This document shows positions 40,016-49,267 of a stretch of 64,000 nucleotides of DNA, one piece after another. A program made the position numbers and the translations under genes. The notes under the pieces are model-generated. The model was given only the letters and a program-made list of their open reading frames with translations. It had not been told where the DNA came from and did no database searches. The stretch covers positions 635,045-699,044 of the forward strand of contig CAJNDS010001114.1 in assembly GCA_905221605.1 (NCBI GenBank), read 5' to 3'. The stretch comes from Symbiodinium natans (Eukaryota > Sar > Dinophyceae > Suessiales > Symbiodiniaceae). Numbering within the stretch: position 1 is the stretch's first letter; every line of letters starts with the position of its first letter.

Positions 40016-40373
40016 TAGTTTAAGGGTTTCGCATGAAGAACGCTCTGAGACGTCAACCTCCGGTTAAATCTTGTGATGACGGAGCTGCTGCTTGGGGCAC
40101 CAGACGATTATTTAAACAGGGAAAGCAATTCCATCACCGTCGGAAGGCGCGAAATCCGCTTGTCGTACAAGATAAGACTTTCCGTGCGACCCGCGTGGGC
40201 TGTCTCCTCGTTCTTTGACCCTTAAATTGACGTTAGAAGGTGACAACACTGGTGTTCCGGACAACCAATCGTGGACAAGCCAAGCCAAGCCAGGCCACGT
40301 CGTCGACCCTCAAGCCGTCCAGGTGCGTCTCTAGCAACCTCGGTGCCCAGTGCAGCGAGAGCTTAGTAACCCG

Positions 40374-40412
40374 GGGTGTAACCTGGGGTGTAACCTGGGG
40401 TGCCGCAGCCTT
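40374..40412. repeat. 13-bp GTAACCTGGGGT repeat
   Basis: Three copies. Confidence 0.8.
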
Positions 40413-40499
40413 GGGAGCTCTTCTTGACAGCGTGCTCGGCTCGCAGCGCGAAGGGGCTTAGGAATGTCATGCTGCGAAGTAGCTGTAGGCTGAAGAGTC

Positions 40500-40539
40500 C
40501 TGCGCTCCGCGCATTGCACTTGGGATTGGGCATCAAGGC
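40500..40539 (-). CDS. exon candidate, ALMPNPKCNARSA
   Basis: CACAGTCAG|GCC acceptor, 13 codons plus G, GCAG|GACTCT (GA donor). 40 nt. Confidence 0.55.
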
Positions 40540-40790
40540 CTGACTGTGACCGGCCCCCTGCTGAGGGCGCGTGTTTTGGCTTCATCTGTTGGTGAGTTTG
40601 CGCCCCACTGAGCCCCCAGAAAACTTCTCAGCACCGAACACCTCGACGGCCTAAGCTTCCTCAAGCCCACGCCACGTCCCAAACCCTCAGCCCTTGCAGT
40701 TTGCCCGCTCAGCAACAAACCCTAAACCCACCTTACCCCCTAAGGCCGACTTGGAGCCCACTAAAAACCGAAACCCTGAACCATTGGAGC

Positions 40791-40833
40791 CTGGAGGCTG
40801 CACCGAGAAGCGGAAGCGGCGCTCCTCCAGAGC
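40791..40833 (-). CDS. exon, ALEERRFRFSVQPP
   Basis: CCCCCCTTCGTCTTCCGCAG|G acceptor, 14 codons plus G, CCAG|GCTCC (GC donor). The antisense frame RLHREAEAALLQSLRK is also open but has no acceptor. Confidence 0.78.
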
Positions 40834-40886
40834 CTGCGGAAGACGAAGGGGGGCCACTCGGGCCACTCCCTCCCTTCTTCGCGTGT

Positions 40887-41055
40887 CAGGGTTTAGGGTT
40901 TAGGGTTTAAGGTTTAGGGTTTAGGGTTTAGGGTTTAGGGTTTAGGGTTTAGGGTTTAGGGTTTAGGGTTTAGGGTTTAGGGTTTAGGGTTTAGGGTTTA
41001 GGATTTAGGGTTACGGTTTAGGGTTTAGGGCTTAGGGTTTTAGGGCTTCGGGTTT
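40887..41055. repeat. TTTAGGG tract
   Basis: About 23 heptamers. Confidence 0.97.
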
Positions 41056-41109
41056 ACGTGTCCGGCCGGTCTGAAAACATCAAGGCCCCACACTGCCTCA
41101 AGGCCGCAA

Positions 41110-41165
41110 GGGATGAAAATCCGAAGCCTTGTGGGATCTCGACGTGCTCACCACCCGTTTGAAAA
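41110..41165 (-). CDS. exon candidate, VFKRVVSTSRSHK
   Basis: Frame after TTTG|G, AAG|GCTTCG (GC donor). A second minus island AVWGLDVF follows at 41062-41098. Confidence 0.45.
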
Positions 41166-41186
41166 CCACAAACCCCGACATCCTTG

Positions 41187-41232
41187 TGGGGGTTTCCGTT
41201 AATTAGGCGTACCTTGCTGGATCCTACGATTT
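41187..41232 (+). repeat. dispersed element, copy 5
   Basis: GTGGGGGTTTCCGTTAATTA, then GGCGTACCTTGCTGGATCC. Most diverged copy. Confidence 0.6.
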
Positions 41233-42109
41233 CGGGATCGTTCCAGCACGACTAACCGACACTTCACGGCAACGATCGCTGTGCGGAGCTGCTGTCCTTC
41301 CTCTCATGAGCTGCGCTAAAAGGCAGGGCGAGGAATGTGGCGCAACAACTTTGGGTCGACGTCTTGCGACAGTCTGGGAGTCCAAGAACTCTCCGTATTA
41401 CCAAACCACGCCCGATCCACACGAACTCCTGAGGCCCTTCAAGGTTTAGAGCTTCAGAAAGACCAAAATCCCAAAATCCTGCACGCTAGAACCTCGCGGA
41501 TGCAAAGCCTTCGAAGCTGGAACGCAGTGCCCCCCAACCCCTGAAGCCCCGCGGTAGACACAAAATGAGCCCGCTAAAGTGCTCTGGGGCTGAGGTTCGG
41601 GGTTTCGGGCGCTGTAACAAGGAAGGGAAAGTGCGCTGAAGTCCTTGACACTCAAAACACAAGAGGCAAGAAAAACACCAAGGCACCACAATCCGAAACA
41701 AAAAACTGTACCTCTGAAATCCCAATGCCCCGAGACCTGTAGCCCTGAAAACCTGAACCCCTAACACCATCCTTGAGCCAATCAAGATTAAGACTCGTAC
41801 CCCCAAGGTTGTACCCCTTCAGATCTCCCTTGATATACTCCTAACTTGGCCCTTCTACTCTCTTAGAGGATCTTTAAACAGGTTCCCCAAACTCCAGGTA
41901 CAACCTGAGCGGTCCCAGGCAGAACCCCCATGACCCAAACCCCTTAAAAGCCCCCTGAGCGTGGCGGCCTGGGGTGCCAGGCGCAGGCTCTTCGGTGCCT
42001 GCGTCGCAAGCTTTGATAGCGTTAGGCGTTTGGGGCCTGGCTCAGAGAGGAAGGGAAGGTTTTTTTGTGGGTCGCTTAATCTACCACTAGACCTGTCAAG
42101 GTGTTTAGG

Positions 42110-42200
42110 GTTGTGGGGGGGGGGGGGGTCTCTCTCTCTCTCTCCCTCCCTCCTTTTTGGCTTTTGGGGGGGGGGGGGGGGGGAGGGGGGGCAGCGCGGG
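42110..42200. repeat. poly-G and (CT)n block
   Basis: G14, then TCTCTCTCTCTC, CCTCCCTCC, and a second G-rich run of about 27 bases. Confidence 0.95.
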
Positions 42201-42496
42201 GTTCAAGGTTAGAGGGTTTAGGGTTCAGGGTTCCAGCGCTGCCCAGTTGTTTCTGAAGAGGGGAGGGTGAGAGGACGGGGGGACAGCCAGAGCCTTGCAG
42301 ATCGCAGGAACCGGTTTTCAACAATAAGCCAAACCCAAGCGGAACCTGAGACATCAGGTGAAAAAAACCCTTGTACACATCCGGTTGGCAGGTACTACGA
42401 CTTTAGGGATGTAAGCCTCCTCGGTTGAGGAGCCTAAAACCCTGAACCCTTAGCCAAGAGCGGCTCTCCGAAGCCAATCCACAAAGCCCTCGAAAC

Positions 42497-42555
42497 CGCC
42501 TCGGAGCCCGGGCTCTTCGCGGACTTTTTGCTCTGGTTCCTCGCCCGGTCCTTGC
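42497..42555 (-). CDS. exon, Lys/Arg/Ser-rich
   Basis: CCACTTCTTGTCCGAG|G acceptor, two bases plus 19 codons KDRARNQSKKSAKSPGSEA, GCG|GTTTCG donor. 20 of 30 codons purine-first. Basic, nuclear-protein-like linker. Confidence 0.85.
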
Positions 42556-42659
42556 CTCGGACAAGAAGTGGTCACGGCTTCTTTTCGCTGCGGGTCTTAG
42601 CTTTGAGCGTTTTTAAGGCCTAGACTTTTTAGCTGTGCTTTAGAGGCATTTTAAGCTTC

Positions 42660-42911
42660 GTGGAGCGCGTCCACCTGAGAAACACACCAGAGCCCTCCAT
42701 TCCAGATTCCATCGCCTACGCCGGCTCCTCGTGCCGAACACCCATGCTACAGAACCTTCCCACATCACAAGCATCCCGAAACCCAAACGCCCAGACGAGC
42801 TCAAATGCAGACTCCCAAACCTTCTTCGGCGCTTTGGGTTTTAGGCCTGAAGGCCTCATCAGAAGGTTCCAGCACACTGGAGGCGCATGGAAAATAAACT
42901 ACCAGTACTGA
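42660..42911 (+). CDS. possible 83-codon frame
   Basis: MERVHLRNTPEPSIPDSIAY to LIRRFQHTGGAWKINYQY and a stop. Natural composition, no splice support; antisense also open. Confidence 0.4.
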   Translation: MERVHLRNTPEPSIPDSIAYAGSSCRTPMLQNLPTSQASRNPNAQTSSNADSQTFFGALGFRPEGLIRRFQHTGGAWKINYQY

Positions 42912-43235
42912 TTTAGGCCTGAGTATGTAGGGTCAACCAGAAGCTCCACGACAAAAACACGAAACGAAGCCACAGTCAAACACACACCCGGAAGCAAGAA
43001 TCCCCCGGCAGCCAATTGGACAGAAAAAACAGCAAGCACCAAGTGTGGCGGGTGCATGCTTTAGGGGTGTTGACTGGTGCTTTGGAGGTTTTTGCGTAAA
43101 CTCTACTCAAGGACGGCTGAATATGGTCCTGTTACACCCAATAAGGGAAAACAAAAAACATCCCAATGGCCTAGGTAGTAGTCCACAAAAGCAACATGCA
43201 TAACACCCTGAATCCGAGAAAGTGGCGAAGAATGC

Positions 43236-43274
43236 CTTTCGTCGGCACGCAGATCCGGTGCTTGGGGTCGCCGC
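43236..43274 (-). CDS. exon candidate, AATPSTGSACRRK
   Basis: GGACAG|GCG acceptor, 13 codons, CGAAAG|GCATTC (GC donor). TTTAGGG tract 36 bp upstream (minus sense). Confidence 0.55.
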
Positions 43275-43310
43275 CTGTCCCACAAGCCCTCAAGGGCTTG
43301 GGGGATGAAA

Positions 43311-43413
43311 GGTTTAGGGTTTAGGGTTTAGGGCTTAGGGCTTCGGATTTAGGGTTTTAGGGTTTAGGGTTTAGGGTTTAGGATTTAGGGCTTAGGATTT
43401 AGGGTTTAGGTAG
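43311..43413. repeat. TTTAGGG tract
   Basis: About 13 heptamers with CTTAGGG and ATTTAGG variants. Confidence 0.95.
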
Positions 43414-43659
43414 GGTAGCCTTAAGCCCTGAACCATATCACGCCCTGAACCCATACAAGCCCTGGCACTCAACTCAGGGTTCAAGTTGATAAGGTTTAGG
43501 AGGTTTAGGTTGCGCATCTTATTGAGGGTTGGGGGGGCTACAGGCTTCCCAGCCTTTGGAAGGCTTAAGACTGTGAGACTTTCAGAAATTCAGGGCTTCA
43601 GGTTGTTTAAAAGAGCTGTAAAAACTGTGGGTTTGCGATGGCTTCTTGCTTCGGAAGCT

Positions 43660-44290
43660 TGATTGTCTCATGCGCGTCTCACCCCTATTTCCTTAAGGCT
43701 TCAGTCTTCTTCGGTAAACTTCCACTGTCACCATGAATGAGAAATCCATCTGAATCAGCGGTTGTCGGTCACATTCTTTCTGTCTACAAGACCCTGCCGT
43801 CTTTCTGATCGAACACTGCGTTCACACCAATCCCGTTATGGCATGTGAGTCGCTTGGTACAGTCTCCGCTCAATCACTGTTGGCTGTCCCCAAGACTTCA
43901 GCATTCTTTGCTCCTAATCTGTCCATCGTTCTCTTTGCCAAGGGTTTGTACAGTCCTACATACTGTATCGCTCAGCTGCCACCAAATCTTCCCATTTCTC
44001 AACGCTCTAAGGCATGGAACAATCTGATCCCACCTCCAAGCGAACGATTTCCGCAGTCCATTCTCTCTCACTCCCCTGGGTTAATGAGCCGAAACTCCGT
44101 TACCAAGTGAAATTAAGAGAGGCAATGCTACAATTCAGGATTGCCAGTACAAATTCAATCTGTCCAGGAACACGTACACAGAAACAGATCAAACTTTTGT
44201 GCAATCACGGCAATCATGGCTTCGAACAGGTCTTGAACCAATGCATTGGTAGCATTGGGCTAGCTGTCAACTCAATCATCTTTTGACCTG
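43660..44290 (+). other. low-GC island with two overlapping frames
   Basis: Frames 43838-44110 (LLAVPKTSAFFAPNLSIVLF) and 44014-44286 (LPWVNEPKLRYQVKLREAML) overlap by 97 bp in different registers. GC is visibly lower, heptamers are absent. Fits one decayed reading frame with a frameshift, perhaps a mobile element, but no domain is recognised. Confidence 0.45.
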
Positions 44291-44330
44291 TTCACATGGG
44301 CCTAGTCGAGGCTACGACCCTGAAACCCTT

Positions 44331-44459
44331 AACAAGGCTTTGTGCCTCGGAGAGTCTCGTCACTGGCCTCCACGCCCTTGGCGAGCCTGTGCTGCAGAAG
44401 TTCAGGCATTCTGCCCTATACAACCCTGTAGAACCCAAAGTTCTGGCAAGGACATGAAC
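44331..44459 (+). CDS. exon candidate, LHALGEPVLQKFRHSALYNP
   Basis: Reads RLCASESLVTG, LHALGEPVLQKFRHSALYNP, VEPKVLART to a stop; 25 of 44 codons purine-first. Acceptor near TTAACAAG. Confidence 0.55.
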
Positions 44460-44709
44460 ACCTAAGGCCTCTGTCAGGAGACGGCCGATCTGACAGTCGG
44501 TAAACAACGAATTTCCGATTCTCGCGTAGTGCCTAGGAACCCAGTGCAAAGAATACAGCAAGTGCAGCCTTGAACCCCAAACACACCAGAGAAAAAAAAC
44601 TGCGATCCTGCCGTTCCACGACAACAGCCATGGCTAAAGGCAACAGCCCTTTTGCTGAGCCGTGAAACTCTAAGCCAAAAAGGCGGGCCCCAAGCCCCGC
44701 CCTTTGAAC

Positions 44710-44767
44710 CCTTTCTTGAGTTCTGCCAAGCCGCTGAAGACGACAGCCGCCCTCCCTTGCGGCCAGC
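44710..44767 (-). CDS. exon candidate, LAAREGGCRLQRLGRTQER
   Basis: AGCCGAG|G acceptor, one base then 19 codons, AGG|GTTCAA. The frame stays open for a further 60 codons (ARLFGLEFHGSAKGLLPLAM). Confidence 0.6.
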
Positions 44768-44786
44768 CTCGGCTTTGGACCATTTG

Positions 44787-44940
44787 GGGTTTACGGTTTA
44801 GGGTTTAGGTTTTAGGGCTTAGGGCTTAGGGTTTAGAGTTTAGGGCTTAGGGTTTAGGGTTTAGGGTTTAGGGTTTGGGGTTTAGGGTTTAGGGTTTAGG
44901 GTTTAGGGTTTAGGGTTTAGGGTTTAGGGTCTCAGGGTCT
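44787..44940. repeat. TTTAGGG tract
   Basis: About 21 heptamers with CTTAGGG variants at the low end. Confidence 0.97.
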
Positions 44941-44961
44941 GGGGCCTGTGCTCCCAAAGAC

Positions 44962-45033
44962 TACAGGGCTTGCAAGTTGAAGCTGTGGCGGCTTGCGGAG
45001 GATGGTGGAGCTGCTTGTGCTGAAACTGGAGGC
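44962..45033 (-). CDS. exon candidate between opposed tracts
   Basis: GGAGTGAG|GCC acceptor, exactly 24 codons ASSFSTSSSTILRKPPQLQL, ASPV, GTA|GTCTTT donor. Ser-rich. Plus frames (RMVELLVLKLEASLHKPP) are also open. Confidence 0.55.
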
Positions 45034-45056
45034 CTCACTCCATAAACCACCCGAAG

Positions 45057-45134
45057 CCCTAAACCCTAAACCCTAAACCCTAAACCCTAAACCCTAAACC
45101 CTAAACCTAAACCTAAACCCTAAACCTAAACCTC
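45057..45134. repeat. CCCTAAA tract
   Basis: About ten heptamers ending in CCTAAA hexamers; opposed to 44787-44940. Confidence 0.95.
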
Positions 45135-45158
45135 TCAAAAAACAACAGCTCGACAGGC

Positions 45159-45221
45159 TTGCACCGGGCCGCGGGTCCCCGACACGGCCATAGCCTGCTG
45201 TCGCACCGGCAGCACCGGCCC
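45159..45221 (-). CDS. ARM exon, GPVLPVRQQAMAVSGTRGPV
   Basis: CCTCTGCAG|GGG acceptor, exactly 21 codons ending GTG CAA, then GCCTGT (GC donor). Same boundary as 34474, where CTG CAG is followed by GCCTGC. GPVLPVRQQAMAVSGTRGPV then Q matches helix 1, AM and V-Q. Farthest upstream ARM exon found. Confidence 0.83.
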
Positions 45222-45239
45222 CTGCAGAGGGTCATTAAA

Positions 45240-45420
45240 GGGGCACCTATAAAATAATACTCTTTTGTGCCCCCAATATTCTTCTATTGTCATAAATAGT
45301 GAGGCAGCACGAGGGGCAGAGGATTGTTTAGGGGTTGGGGGTTTGGGGTTTGGGGGCTGATCAGCATTTAGGGTGGTGAACTAAAAACAACTGCAAGAGA
45401 CCGTACCTGGGGTGCGAATG
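45240..45420. other. spacer
   Basis: AT-richer text with GGGGTTTGGGG units; nothing coding seen. Confidence 0.5.
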
Positions 45421-45605
45421 GGCAACAGAGACTGCAGCCTTCATTTCAGCATGCGCAATTGTGTGTGTGTGGCTGGTGGACCATCAAACGTGTCATCGGA
45501 CATCACAACCCAGCCCTTCTTATCTGCTGTCCTCTTGAACCAAGCTGTTGCTTTTTACTGCGCAACGGCCATGAGCTTCCTCCCAGCCGGTTCTGTCCAG
45601 TGATT
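45420..45605. other. island open on both strands
   Basis: Plus reads ITTQPFLSAVLLNQAVAFYC, minus reads RTGWEEAHGRCAVKSNSLVQ with donor GCGCA|GTAAAA. Strand undetermined. Confidence 0.4.
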
Positions 45606-45980
45606 CCGGCCAAAGCCCTATGGAGGACAATGGAGGTTGGGGCTCCTACACCTTAACCTTAAACCTTGAACTGTGCACCAACAAGCAGAAGCAAAAGCCC
45701 CAACCCTAGATTCAACGGGGAAATCCTTGTGGTCTTTTCAGAGCGTCCATGTGGTAGTTCGGCTGCAAGCTAAACTAGGGTGAGTCTATCGCTCTACTTG
45801 CGGCTCCTACTTTTTTACAGCCGACGGGTATAAGAGCACGATGAAAGGTAAGGTAACCTTTTGAACTTGCTACACCCGCTGAACCATTAAGTTCTAATGT
45901 TATTTGGACACTTCTCTACGAGATGGTTCCCCTTTGGGTCCTTATTATAAGGCGGCCCCTTCTATCTAGGGTACCCAAAA

Positions 45981-46006
45981 GGGACCATAATTTGGAGAAC
46001 TGACCA
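45981..46006. repeat. GGGACCATARTTT dispersed motif, copy 2
   Basis: GGGACCATAATTTGGAGAAC TGACCA; the first 20 bases match 52147 except one. Confidence 0.7.
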
Positions 46007-46109
46007 TTTCTATTTGGGGCTTCGGGCTTTTGATTATCTGGCTTTTAGGACTTGGGGGCTTGGGGAAACTTCAGGCCATGAGCGTGCAACCCCCATGATC
46101 CACAGGAGC

Positions 46110-46151
46110 CTTTTTGAAGGATGGCAAGCGCGCTGTCCACTGTGATGTCAC
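46110..46151 (-). CDS. exon, DITVDSALAILQK
   Basis: GCCCGCCCTCTAG|GT acceptor, two bases, 13 codons, one base, AAAG|GCTCC (GC donor). Ten of 13 codons purine-first. Confidence 0.83.
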
Positions 46152-46449
46152 CTAGAGGGCGGGCTATCGGTATGGATGCGAATTGGGGTTTAGGGTTCAG
46201 AGTTGAGGCTTCAGCTGAGGCAACAAGGCAGCTGAGCTTCGCGCTGGTTCTTTGCAATCCACCCTAAACCTGCAACCTTAAAGTTTCAAATCCGCAAAAC
46301 CCTAAAGCATGCAGAGCAACCACAAACCGAAGTCTAGCGAAAACTAGGGTTTGATCGCAGCCCATCTGGCAGCCACTCAACACCCATTCAAGCACCTCTT
46401 TATCGAGGTACGTGAGTGTTTGGGGTTTAGAGGCTTAGGGCTTCGTGTC

Positions 46450-46489
46450 CTGGGATCTATCGAGCACTGGCACGGGGATGGCAAAAAAC
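46450..46489 (-). CDS. exon, FFAIPVPVLDRSQ
   Basis: GTTGCAAG|G acceptor, one base plus 13 codons, CCCAG|GACACG (GA donor). 40 nt. Confidence 0.72.
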
Positions 46490-46649
46490 CTTGCAACCAA
46501 AATGCTGAACTGTCGGGCCCTGGGAGTTGCAAGCCCTTGTTCTAACAGCCCTTCAGAGGGGGTATAGTATAAGGGGGAACATCCCCACCTATGCCCAAAA
46601 CCCTCCACCAGGAACCTGCGGTTCGGAGCTGGTTTCAGGGTGCTGAGGC

Positions 46650-46686
46650 CAAGATGCGCATGGAGTTGGTCCTCTCCAGCTTGCGC
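46650..46686 (-). CDS. exon, RKLERTNSMRIL
   Basis: CACCTGGATCCCAG|G acceptor, one base plus 12 codons, ATCTTG|GCCTCA (GC donor). Upstream bases also read HLDPRRKLERTN in frame. Confidence 0.83.
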
Positions 46687-46899
46687 CTGGGATCCAGGTG
46701 TTTGGGGGAGCCCCCAGGGGTTCGGGCGCTGATCCCCCCCGCACCCTATAGAGGGCAACCCCAAACCCAAACCCGAGGGAAAACACAAAAATAAAAATAA
46801 AAAAACGTGCACCGGCACTTCCATGGCTGAAGCCTATGGTTACATGGATGCCTAGCCACCCCAGTCGGCTGAAACCTGAGAGGCTAGGCTAAATTGGTG

Positions 46900-47340
46900 T
46901 AGCGTCACTACTGCAAGTGGAGGGTACGGTGTCCTCGTTGGCGTGTGTTCAACCATGTGCATTTTGCTTTCCCACATCAAATAGGCGGTGAATCCGTCTG
47001 TCTTTCACTAGATCGAATCAAGCGAGCCATCATGAATAGGAAAACACAAGGAACAACACTGAAATGGTAAGTACATGGGGGGTTAAAGTAAAAGTAATAT
47101 ACACATAAATGACGCATGTTGTGAATATATGTAATAGAACCGATTGTACCTAGTATAACGTCTGCAAGAACCTTCTGTTGCGCTTCGCGCAAACAGAATT
47201 CAAACGAAAGTCTTATCTCTGCTTGTTATTGAACTGAAAAACTTTGGAATATCGAAGTTTCGTCTGCGAAAATAGACGGAAAATAACAAAAAACAAACAA
47301 TCCTAACAACAATAAGACTCCCCCAAAAACACAGGCCCTC
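46900..47340. other. AT-richer stretch
   Basis: Contains ATATACACATAAATG-type text and few GC runs; includes the exon at 47150-47182. Otherwise nothing recognised. Confidence 0.5.
47150..47182 (-). CDS. exon candidate, QQKVLADVIL
   Basis: ATTCTGTTTGCGCGAAG acceptor, two bases, ten codons, one base, CTAG|GTACAA donor. Confidence 0.62.
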   Translation of the reverse strand, partial: RNRRFLQTLY

Positions 47341-47543
47341 TGCTTTCAAGGCCGTAGAATCTAGGGTTCGGGCTGTAGAGTTTTTATTATGCGTTTGTTT
47401 GGTGTAAGTTTTGGGGCTTGAGGTTTAAGGTTTAAGCCTCCGGATGCTCCGGCTCATGCCGACACGGCGCTCGACTAGCCCCGCGCGCTCGTAGTCGCTG
47501 CGATCTAGCCTCAGGGAGACTTTTGGTATTTGGCAGCGTTCAG

Positions 47544-47711
47544 GGCTCAAGTGTGTACGTGGCCTATAATTCCGACAGCCATTGCTTGGAGATCAAGTGG
47601 ACCTCTAAAGCAGCTGCAACTTTCGCCAAGTTCGGGCACGTCGAACCCTTCTTTTCACCACCCATGCCCCCATGCCCTTTAGCCTGCAGCCCTCGATCTT
47701 CAAGCCTTTAA
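47544..47711 (+). CDS. plus-strand exon, SVYVAYNSDSHCLEIKWTSK
   Basis: GCAGCGTTCAG|GGC acceptor; GSSVYVAYNSDSHCLEIKWT, SKAAATFAKFGHVEPFF, open to a stop at 47711. 22 of 36 codons purine-first; the minus strand is interrupted. Pattern of alternating hydrophobics (VYVAYNSDSHCLEIKW) suggests beta strands. Exact donor unknown. Confidence 0.75.
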   Translation, partial: GSSVYVAYNSDSHCLEIKWTSKAAATFAKFGHVEPFFSPPMPPCPLACSPRSSSL

Positions 47712-47859
47712 GCTTTGCCTGAAACCAAAGCCCCGAAGCCAAAACCGAGAACAAGGGAAACTGGGGGGAAATTTAACCATATAGTGGAAATACAGCAGCA
47801 GTCTCAGAGCAGGCGAGCAACGTCGCAGCTCTAGGCAGAAGGTTCGAAAGGAGAAGCTA

Positions 47860-48200
47860 GAATCATGTTGGGGGGAAGCCACTCTTTCCCCAACTCTCCC
47901 CTCCCCCCTTCCGTCCCTCACTGCTCGGCGCAATCGTCTGCACCATCCGAAGCCCATGTAAAAGCAAGGTCTCCAAAGCGGAAGGACCATGCGGAGCTGG
48001 GCGATGAGCCACTCCATCGCATTGGGACATGGTGTGCACTGTAAGAGCAACATGAGCCCAGAGGAGATGCCTGGGCACCAGGTTCTGTTGCTCCACAGGG
48101 TGTGCGCAGAGACAGGCGGAAGAGGAGGAGGTCAAGGTGCGAAACAAGCAGGGCATGAATGATGGCGTCGAGAAGGGCGCGGCGCCATGAAAAAACCTGG
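47860..48200 (-). CDS. coding-like region, frame uncertain
   Basis: All three minus frames are long: LLDAIIHALLVSHLDLLLFR, ALETLLLHGLRMVQTIAPSS and AMEWLIAQLRMVLPLW. Probably two exons in different registers. Confidence 0.45.
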
Positions 48201-48323
48201 ACACTTTCAACTTCTCACCACGTGCGGAAGCACCTTTGGCCGCCTACTCAGATTGCGTTCACATGGCGTCCCCCGCAACATGCACTGTAATGCTGCTCCA
48301 CATCTTTGGGCGAAAGCGGTTAT

Positions 48324-48327
<4 letters not shown>

Positions 48328-48359
<32 letters not shown>

Positions 48360-48366
48360 CTCTCTC
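48328..48366. repeat. (CT)n microsatellite
   Basis: About 18 CT units. Confidence 0.95.
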
Positions 48367-48544
48367 GGAGTGTTTGCTAGCATGCTTGCGTCTGAAGGTC
48401 ACACAAAGGATCTAAACTCATCTTGTACTATCGTCCCAAGAACTGTCCATGCTTTCAGGAATTTGCGGGGCAGCATCTGCAGAGCGGCAGTAGTTGATTC
48501 CTTCTGGTGTATTTCCACCTAGTCGCCCCCGAACCCCAGACAAC

Positions 48545-48828
48545 CTCTCTGAGCCTTGAGGCCGACTTCAATTCTGTCTGAAAATGTGCTTGGAATCTCT
48601 GAGGCTTTCCTTTGTTCTTCTGTTTAGGGTTGAGGGCTGCTTGGGGCTTTGAGCGAGGACTCATAAGCTTGTTTCTGCGACGAACAGATCCACCGAGCTG
48701 CCCAAGGGCGTTTTCGTCCAGGTCATCTTCCTCGGCAGCCTTCGCCACCCGCCGTTTTGCTGCCGCCTCTGTAGAGGAGAGGAAGACTACTTCTTCAGGT
48801 GTACGCGGTTTACGCGGTTTTAGTTTTG
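48545..48828 (-). CDS. exon, charged EDDLDENALGQLGGSVRRRN
   Basis: TTCCCCCCAAGCCCAG acceptor, two bases plus 94 codons, AGAGAG|GTTGTC donor: the longest spliced exon here. Segments: KLKPRKPRTPEEVVFLSSTE, AAAKRRVAKAAEEDDLDENA, basic RRRNKLMSPRSKPQ. Acidic and basic clusters suggest a disordered nuclear or RNA-binding linker. About 60 percent purine-first codons. Confidence 0.85.
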
Positions 48829-49009
48829 CTGGGCTTGGGGGGAAGCACTTATCTGCAAGACCGTGAAGCCCGCCCTTCCTCAACCCCAAGTCCCTAAATC
48901 AACAACCTCCACAAACCCTGGCTGCGCCCTTGGCATTGCGTAAGGCAAGGCCCCTGGGCCGAAAGCCAAAAGGATTTGCCCCAAGCTTCCGGGAAGGTGC
49001 AAATGATGC

Positions 49010-49076
49010 AAACGCAAGGACCGCAAGGACCGCCAGGACCGCAAGGACCGCAAGGACCGCAAGGACGCGAGGACAC
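49010..49076. repeat. 9-bp AAGGACCGC repeat
   Basis: Seven units. Confidence 0.9.
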
Positions 49077-49114
49077 AAGGCTCGGCGCCAAGGCTGCCGC
49101 ATGCTCTGTCTCTC

Positions 49115-49159
49115 CTGTCTTGCCGAATAGCGGGTGAGCACCGCGCGAGAAAAGGGTGC
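49115..49159 (-). CDS. exon candidate, APFSRAVLTRYSARQ
   Basis: CGCACATCAG|GCA acceptor, 15 codons, AGACAG|GAGAGA (GA donor). Confidence 0.68.
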
Positions 49160-49234
49160 CTGATGTGCGGCGACCCGAAACCTCAAAAAAGCCCTACACG
49201 GAGGTTCCGATGGAAATTGGTGACCATGGCGTAC

Positions 49235-49267
49235 GCTCGTTCCGACCGCCTCTTGCCACGAGCGAGC
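49235..49267 (-). CDS. exon candidate, ARSWQEAVGTS
   Basis: CCCTACACCAG|GCT acceptor, 11 codons, ACGAGC|GTACGC donor. The plus strand (PYTEVPMEIGDHGVRSFRPP, 49156-49347) competes. Confidence 0.55.

Noticed and set aside
39401-40056. SLSRSLALSLSR frames up to 203 codons
   Set aside because: 8-bp repeat open in all registers.
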